Assembly (NCBI GenBank): GCA_037043455.1 | Contig: JAWPHD010002614.1 | Span: forward strand, 124,001-188,000 | Source of the DNA: Cyrtodaria siliqua | Taxonomy: Eukaryota > Mollusca > Bivalvia > Adapedonta > Hiatellidae | Direction of reading: 5' to 3' | Length of the DNA stretch: 64,000 bases | In this document: one piece after another, positions 58,360-64,000 of the stretch | Position numbering within the stretch: position 1 is the first letter of the stretch | Layout: each line of letters starts with the position of its first letter | Made by a program: the position numbers and the translations under genes | Notes under the pieces: generated by a model | Seen by the model: the letters and a program-made list of their open reading frames with translations, nothing else | Database searches by the model: none | What the model was told of the DNA's origin: nothing

Positions 58360-59160
58360 TAGTGATGAAATGGACAAAGAGGTAAGCCGCGAAAGCATAG
58401 AGTGCTTTCCAGACTGTTTAAAAATGGTATGTAAATCAGCGACAGAAATGATTACACGCGATTTACGTTTGATGTTACCATTACGCCTAAGACCATGAGA
58501 CCTAGCTTTACGCTTTCGGATAGAAACTATAAAAAAAATGTCAATATCAGGATCTTTAGAAATATTTCCTTTTTGATAAATATTGCTATTAAGGCCGAGT
58601 GGATAAGGTGTCTGTAAGTGTTCCATCCACTTAAGTTCTGCAATATGTCTAGCTTTTATTTTAAAGCATTATCAAAAAATAGATATTCAACCGGTTGAAC
58701 AGTTGTTATTAAAATTATGATCTGACTGACGAAAGTGTTGGTACAAGTAATTTTTTAACTTTTTAGGATTACTTGCATTATATTTGTGTTCACGAAATCG
58801 AACTTTTAAGGATCGACCTGTTTGTCCAACTTGGTGCATTTCAAGTCAGAACATAAATGACGTGAGAAGTACGTCAATCAACATTTGAAGCTAGACATAC
58901 ATTACACTTATTAATAGAGGGAAACACCCTGCGCCTTGAATGAACTAAATGATTTCTGAAAGGAGACTTTATATGGTATTTTCTCAAAACAGGTGATCGT
59001 AGAGGTGTTACGGAAACTTTTGAGCCATTATTAAAAGTCCTAGTAATATTATTAGAAGGAACATGAAACGAGGTTGCCGAATGAAGATTTAAAGGTGTTA
59101 GTCCTATTCACATGTTTAAATAAAAAGCAGAAAGTAAACTATTACTTAAAACGCACATCA
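58360..59160 (-). pseudogene. Naiad N-terminal GIY-YIG endonuclease
   Basis: In PLEs this nuclease nicks target DNA for primed reverse transcription. From about 59,150 the frame reads NLHSATSFHVPSNNITRTF, SVTPLRSPVLRKYHIKSPF and FPSINKCNVCLASNVD, TGA (58,874-58,876), RTSHVIYVLT, TGA (58,841-58,843). After a one-to-two base shift it continues CTKL, VGQTGRSLKVRFREHKYN (GIY-YIG core, catalytic Arg), LYQHFRQSDHNF and VEYLFFDNALK. The next frame (58,626-58,306) gives ARHIAELKWMEHLQTPYPLG, with the catalytic glutamate block, then LRRNGNIKRKSRV. The two TGA codons fall where the Zn-binding cysteines of the PLE CCHH/C-x2-C region are expected. Another TGA at 59,108-59,110 lies near the presumed start. 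Confidence 0.82.
58841..58876 (-). other. Two in-frame TGA codons in the Zn-binding region (candidate Sec)
   Basis: TGA at 58,874-58,876 and 58,841-58,843, eleven codons apart in one frame, around RTSHVIYVLT. The second sits at the first Cys of the expected C-x2-C before (Y)VGQT. Confidence 0.7.
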
Positions 59161-59814
59161 TTTGAATAGTGTAATTTTTCAAAAGTCAAATGATTCCTTT
59201 GTTTATTTATGTATTTTGCCTTTTACATATCAACCGTGCAATAGTACTTTTACTTGTATGATTTAAAAACATCATGAATGGGTATACACGTGCATGCGTA
59301 AAATAGTATAGACACGGGTCACTCGTACAAGGTGAAATGTGAACACTTAATGGATTATTTGAGTACTGGAGATGTTTTACTATACAATATTAAATGGATT
59401 ACTTATTTTCTGGTTGACGATCATTAACATACCGTAGAATGGTACAGTACTCGGAGGTAGGTCATTCAATCATCATATGAGCTTACATTAATACATACTC
59501 TATACACATATACACATGTATAAATACATATATATATATAACATACATTAAAGGTATACATATATACATACATACACATACATATACACATACATATGTA
59601 TACACACATATACATATCTCGCTACTAATATTTGCAATTTCTTCTAGAAACCAGAACAAGGCAAACATTGTTAAACAGTTCATTGAAAACACAACGAAAC
59701 TTCTGTATTTTTACGAGAAAATACATCTATGAAAAAATTAAGTGTCATATCGGTGCATTTTCGGCGTTCACAGTGCCATAGAAACATATACAACACGCCT
59801 TAGTTTTCCTCCTA
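59161..59814. other. Non-coding spacer with TA/CA microsatellite
   Basis: Contains an imperfect (TACA/TATA)n tract at 59,500-59,620. PLEs of this type are reported to prefer microsatellite targets, and this tract lies between two Naiad pieces. Otherwise nothing recognised. Confidence 0.55.
59500..59620. repeat. (TACA/TATA)n microsatellite
   Basis: Alternating catatacaca and tatatata words over about 120 bp. Confidence 0.85.
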
Positions 59815-60008
59815 TATAAAGAAATATAAAGAGATCGGACAGGGAAAGTAGCATTCAAGGAGGACAGCCAACCACAAAACACAGAAACAAACACGCAAAC
59901 AGACAAACAAGAAGGCAAAAGTAACAATAAATACAAACGACATCACAAACACAAAAGGGTTGACAACAGGGCTACCGCCTTGGAACGGTCAGTGGCAAAG
60001 TATGCCAA
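59815..60008 (-). mobile_element. Naiad 3' terminus, 194 bp
   Basis: Matches the last 190 bp of the 55-kb element's 3' UTR (gatcggacagggaaagtagc to aacggtcagtggcaaagta). Truncated 5' at 60,008. Confidence 0.88.
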
Positions 60009-60456
60009 CTTAGGTATAACTTGCACATATAATCTCTCTCACAAAATACATAACTTTCTCCTAAAATGTCTATACTGAACAACGATGTAAGTTTCAAACA
60101 CCCCAACACACTTGTAATTATAATAATTATGTAATTAAATATATAATACTTCTTATTGTCATGGTTCAGTATACTGTCTTATGTGAAAACGCTATGTTTT
60201 AAATTATTTCCGCTTGACCGTGCATTGCAATATGCTTTAATTATATACGTATAAAACAGCATGATAAACGTAAGGTTCAATGGTTTGATCTCTGATCGGC
60301 TATGTCATGGTATGGCAAACTTTGGACATGCATACTGCTTATGTCTGCTTCCATTTCATGGTGATTGTGTTATACTGAGTTCGGACCGTTGGATTGAGTT
60401 CAAAATATATGTCATTTCTCGTATCACAATTGATTATTATCGATTTCACACTCGGA
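60009..60456. other. AT-rich spacer, nothing recognised
   Basis: No gene or repeat recognised. Confidence 0.45.
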
Positions 60457-60838
60457 CTATAGTCCTACATGTATATACAATCTACACTTCTTCTTTGTCG
60501 TTGATAGGCTTGAGATATGGATGTTGTTGCGGCGTCCATATTGTTCAAGGTAATTTAACTTTTCGCTTTTCTCATTAATTTCTTTTTGCAACTGTTCATT
60601 TAACTGTCCGTTCATGCTTTTCATATCTTCATTTAGACTTTTGCATACTTCAATTTCCTGTTTGAACTTCTCATTTTCTAATGCTTTCTCGTGCATTTCT
60701 CCTTCAATTATTTCAACTCGATTAATCACTGAGCCTATAATTTTTCTTTCATTTCTTCTAGTGTGTCCGTTAAAATGTCCCTTATAAATTCTTTGTCATC
60801 CTTGGTTAACATCTTACTTAGTTTTTTCTTATAATATT
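60457..60838 (-). pseudogene. LINE ORF1 fragment (coiled coil plus RRM start)
   Basis: The 90-codon frame (60,729-60,457) has heptad-rich helices (EIIEGEMHEKALENEKFKQE, GQLNEQLQKEINEKSEKLNY) followed by LNYLEQYGRRNNIHIS, the signature that opens the RNA-binding domain of L1/Tx1-type ORF1p. A neighbouring frame upstream (to 60,838) gives KLSKMLTKDDKEFIRDILTD and LEEMKEKL, the N-terminal end. In live elements this protein trimerises and binds element RNA. It is truncated after about 15 residues of the RNA-binding domain. It may belong to the same LINE group as the ORF2 pieces, but it is not adjacent to them. Confidence 0.75.
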
Positions 60839-60839
60839 A

Positions 60840-61610
60840 GCTAATTTAAAGATTAATATATGTTTGACAAAAGTTTGTATTAAATTCTCAAAATGCCAGC
60901 ACAAATACATTGCAAATAACAACCTTGAACAAAGCTTAATTAATTATTCAACTCTGCACACAAACACACATTTGTTCTGAATACATATTTAAATTCGTGC
61001 AAACGCCTTCCAGCAAGCAGAAACCGGAAAATTGAAGACATATTAATAAAGGATAATACCACAGTCGGCGGGCTTTTGCGGTAGATTAGCAAAACTAACA
61101 ACAGGTTGAAGAAGTAGAGATACAGTGTATATCCACATGTTGAAGTTGGGGGATAGTGAATAACAATAGGCTGGAGGAGAATGTGTAACCACATGTTGAA
61201 ATGATTCAGTGCACAGCCAGAGATTGAAGAGGTGGAAACTGCATAACCACATGTTGAAATGGGACAGTTCAAACTCACAGGTTAACGTGGAAGACACATG
61301 TTGAACGTTGAAGGACAGTCTATGGTGAGAGATGCAGCATATGTGTAATCAAAATCGATATACTGATGCAGAATTATGCATCCAGACATTTCATCCAATA
61401 AAATAGTTAAAATTATGTTTATACATATGTTTACAATTCCTGAAAGACTTAAAGTCAATCGTTTGCAGCGCCACCTGACAGGTTCTCAATTCAGCGACGC
61501 CGAATAATTCACATCGCTACATGCTGTAACAATCATAATAAAAAAACGACTAATAACGGGAGCATACGACATATCTTACTGTTTACTGGACACCAAAAAA
61601 GAGTATGATA
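60840..61610. repeat. Duplicon D, copy 3, left part
   Basis: Matches 22,550-23,270 (aaagattaatatatgtttga, cacacacatttgttctgaat, ggaaaactg(t/a)agaca, tgacaggttctca(g/a)) and is interrupted by the hairpin-rich tandem repeat. The right part resumes at 62,640-62,790 (tcatctcactgaca, gtgaatgtttagtgga). Confidence 0.78.
61090..61310. repeat. 34-bp minisatellite (duplicon D copy 3)
   Basis: About six degenerate units around cataaccacatgttgaaatg, related to the arrays at 22,905 and 47,470. Confidence 0.75.
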
Positions 61611-62635
61611 ATGGACCTTTGGAAACGGCCGAGCACGACACATATGAAATATTGCAGTCTCGGTTTGATTGAGACTGTTCATGAGCGGTAGTGAAATTAT
61701 GTTAGCTACCGCTCACGCCCTCTAGCCCCGGGTTGAGCATAACTCAATATTGATAAAATCAATAGTACACAATTTTATCCATCCAGAAGATGGCATGCAT
61801 ATGGCGGTGGACATGGAGTGCACTACTTCCCCATGTCGTACGGCGTATGGTCCCAGTATCGAATAAAATTAAATGCCCCGAAGAGCGAAATAAACATAAT
61901 TTAATTTAGTTGGCAACAGCGGTTATGAAGCCTGCGTATCACAAGTAACAGCCAAAAGACTAAATTAAAAAGCAGACAACATATGCTATGAGTGGTTAAA
62001 CAATACTCAGAGCCTATTATCGGAAATTGACAATGTACCACCGATAACTAAATATAAGTATCGGGCTCAGCGATCTCCAAAGATCGAATGGATAACAGTA
62101 CTGATTGCCGAACTGCACAAGTAACGCCACTGTGCTTTAAAAAAGAGTATGATATGTTCATGAGTGGTAGTGAAATCATGCTAGCTACCGCTCACGCCCT
62201 CTAACCCTGGGTTGAGCAGAACTCAATATTGATAAAATCAATAGTACACAATTTTAACCATCCAGAAGATGGTATGCATATGGCGGTGGACATGGAGTGC
62301 ACTACTTCCCCATGTCGTGGTCCCAGTATCTAATCAAATTAGATGCCCCCAAGAGCTTAATAAATATAATGGAATATAGTTGGGAACAGCGGTTATGAAG
62401 CCTGCATATCACAAGTAACAGCCAAAAGACTAAATTAAAAAGCAAACAACATATCCTATGAGTGGTTAAACAATACCCAGAGCCTATTATCGGCCGGAGT
62501 AGTGGAACCACCAAATCAAAAATTATGTAAGAAAACAAAAGAAATTGAAAATGTACCACCGATAACTAAATATAGGTATCGGGCTCAGCGATCTCCAAAG
62601 ATCGAATGGATAACAGTACTGATTGCAAGCGCGAG
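61600..62635. mobile_element. Hairpin-rich repeat, tandem pair of ~515-bp units
   Basis: Unit 1 about 61,600-62,135 and unit 2 about 62,140-62,635. Both contain the hairpin cluster, ggcggtggacatggagtgca, cacaagtaacagccaaaaga and tcgggctcagcgatctccaa. Unit 2 lacks the first hairpin; unit 1 lacks about 55 bp present in unit 2 near 62,495-62,550. No protein-coding frame is shared. It is inserted within duplicon D copy 3. Confidence 0.8.
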
Positions 62636-62814
62636 GAGACACTTAAACATACTAATTTCTTTATTATCATCTCACTGACAGTTTTCCGTACACTGGAGTG
62701 TTTTAGCTCAAATGATGCTTTTAAACATATTAAAATTAACAATTCGCCAACAGTGAATGTTTAGTGGAATATTCTTTACTACATTATATTGTTGGGCCTC
62801 GTGAAAATATAGAT

Positions 62815-62970
62815 ATAAAAATCGAACTGGAAAAGTAACATTCAAGGACCGTTACGACAGTCAACCACAAACACACACAGAAACAAGGAACACATTTAAA
62901 GATGAATAAAAGGCCAAATAAGACATCAGAAACAAAAAAGGGTTGACAATAGGGCTATCGCCTTGGGAGA
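62815..62970 (-). mobile_element. Diverged Naiad-type 3' terminus
   Basis: atataaaaatcgaactgg, gtaacattcaagga, cagtcaaccacaaa, cagaaacaa and gggttgacaatagggctatc follow the order of the Naiad 3' end with about 15-20 percent divergence. Truncated near 62,968. Confidence 0.78.
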
Positions 62971-64000
62971 TTGAATTGTTTCAAATGCGTTTTTTTGTTA
63001 AAGTCACTCACCCACCAACAGCAAGCTAATTTTACGACATACGCACACCGCTTCAAATTCGACGAACGATAAAGTATATATAAAACTAGCATATAATCAA
63101 TGATAATTGCAAATCACAATATAAACATGAAAATCGGCCAGCCAAAAGCATCGCCTTTCTGTTATTGCTTGAAGCTTCGAATAAAAAGTTACCAAATCTA
63201 AGGGACCGGGCAATATTTATCGGGGGGTTGGGACCGGTGCAAATAAAAATGTTATACAAAAAAAAAGGTACGCCCCATGGCAAGGAAACGAAAAAAAAGG
63301 TATCGTCCCATGGTTTGTCGCGACAAAAAAAGTACCTGTCCCATGCCATTTTGCACCATTCCCGATGCCCAGATCTCCTTACCAAATGAGGTTTGCTGCA
63401 AGCCTGCAGTGAACAATTTTGTTCACCATAACAATTCTTAATTGTCGCCAATGTTCGCCACTAGCGGTGATGTTGCCGCAAACTTTGTCGAATTTGCCGC
63501 AAACTCGCCAAAAAGCTATACATTTGCCAGAAACATTTATTTATTTGCAACGTTCACCACAACATTGCGACAAATTTTACCAATCCGATTATTTTTTTTA
63601 TTGCACGCCTTAATATCACCACAATCTTTTAAATTTAGATTTGCTGTTTCTTTATTCACAGAACATCACGACAAACTTTCAATTCTGATCTGCTGTATCT
63701 GAAGACTCTGTTAGCTAAAACAGCATCGCAAAACTTAGACTTTATACAGAGTTTTATTATTTCCAGTTACTTACTTAAAAGTGAAATTTGTATTTTATGT
63801 CAAAGGACGTACCACTTGAACAAGTAATTTAGCCAAGTGTAATTTTTTTCGTGGAACCTTATTTTTAAACATTTATTCAATTGTGTTCATTGCAAGAACA
63901 TTTTTAAATATCAAACACCATGATAACTCCAACATTTACAACTAGAACAATTTAAATTGTATCCCAAGTGCAAAATAATACGATCAGTGTGACCTCAATA
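62971..64000. other. Non-coding stretch, nothing recognised
   Basis: No gene or known repeat. A-rich around 63,255-63,345, and degenerate words (gccgcaaac, cgccaa) at 63,440-63,560. The 121-codon minus frame at 63,086-63,451 shows no protein signature I recognise. Confidence 0.5.

Larger units (their letters stand above)
55035..59160 (-). mobile_element. Naiad-type Penelope-like element (lineage A), most complete copy
   Basis: Minus-strand order: N-terminal extension and GIY-YIG endonuclease (59,160-58,360), an intruding inverted 3' end (58,358-57,817), CxC linker and RT (57,790-55,539), 3' UTR (55,538-55,035). Endonuclease before RT and the CECNTSKFC motif define Naiads; canonical PLEs have it after the RT. 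The copy carries frameshifts near 58,825, 58,655, 56,635, 56,515 and 56,310, so it is inactive. The genuine terminator is TAA at 55,539-55,541, while internal stops in the long frames are mainly TGA at Cys positions. Confidence 0.88.

Noticed and set aside
63086..63451. 121-codon minus-strand ORF
   Set aside because: Compositional; no recognisable domain, and opposed by other equally long chance frames.
63440..63560. Repeated gccgcaaac/cgccaa words as a satellite
   Set aside because: No fixed period or unit; looks like compositional drift.

Overview
This window reads as bivalve mollusc nuclear DNA, probably a heterodont clam. It is AT-rich, has no operons, and every recognisable coding stretch is a broken transposable-element gene. 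Three things point to a clam. Penelope-like elements carry their GIY-YIG endonuclease upstream of the RT and a CxC linker (Naiad type), with in-frame TGA codons at cysteine positions; selenocysteine-encoding Naiads are described from clams and spiders. There are SINE-like repeats ending in (AATG)n-GTGTTTTACG. Minisatellites are embedded in dispersed repeats. I found no host protein-coding gene, tRNA or rRNA that I can defend. The species cannot be fixed from the sequence.

Layout. 0.3-4.4 kb: a nearly full L1/Tx1-like LINE on the minus strand (endonuclease, RT, C-terminal domain), frameshifted, with a 143-bp duplication at its 5' end. 6.1-11.0 kb: a duplicon with a 33-bp minisatellite and a decayed Kolobok-like transposase; a second copy lies at 37.1-44.3 kb. 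11.0-15.4 kb: another duplicon, repeated at 27.4-31.4 kb, ending in a Naiad RT fragment. 16.0-21.2 kb: a minus-strand tyrosine-recombinase retrotransposon (Ngaro/DIRS-like). Its RT core is deleted, its recombinase gene is split by a 429-bp palindromic foldback element with a 5-bp target duplication, and an SGNH-hydrolase pseudogene lies at its 5' side. 21.5-26.4 kb and 31.4-36.9 kb: more duplicon copies, two SINE-like repeats and simple repeats. 44.5-49.1 kb: Naiad tails, a third duplicon type with a 34-bp minisatellite, and a MITE-like insertion. 49.9-51.5 kb: Naiad RT fragment. 52.2-53.5 kb: a tandem repeat and a LINE endonuclease fragment. 55.0-59.2 kb: the most complete Naiad, with an inverted second 3' end inserted between endonuclease and RT. 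59.8-63.0 kb: Naiad tails, a LINE ORF1 fragment and a tandemly duplicated repeat rich in perfect hairpins. The last kilobase shows nothing recognisable.

How the parts relate. The window is built by repeated duplication and nested insertion. Because the duplicons occur two to four times here, several insertions can be read directly as filled versus empty sites: LINE, Naiad, MITE, hairpin-rich repeat and others. The strongest biological signal is the Naiad family. Two diverged lineages share an in-frame TGA at the same codon, and at a second position one lineage has TGA where the other has TGT (Cys), as expected if TGA is read as selenocysteine. All homology calls were made by eye; no alignment or database search was run.
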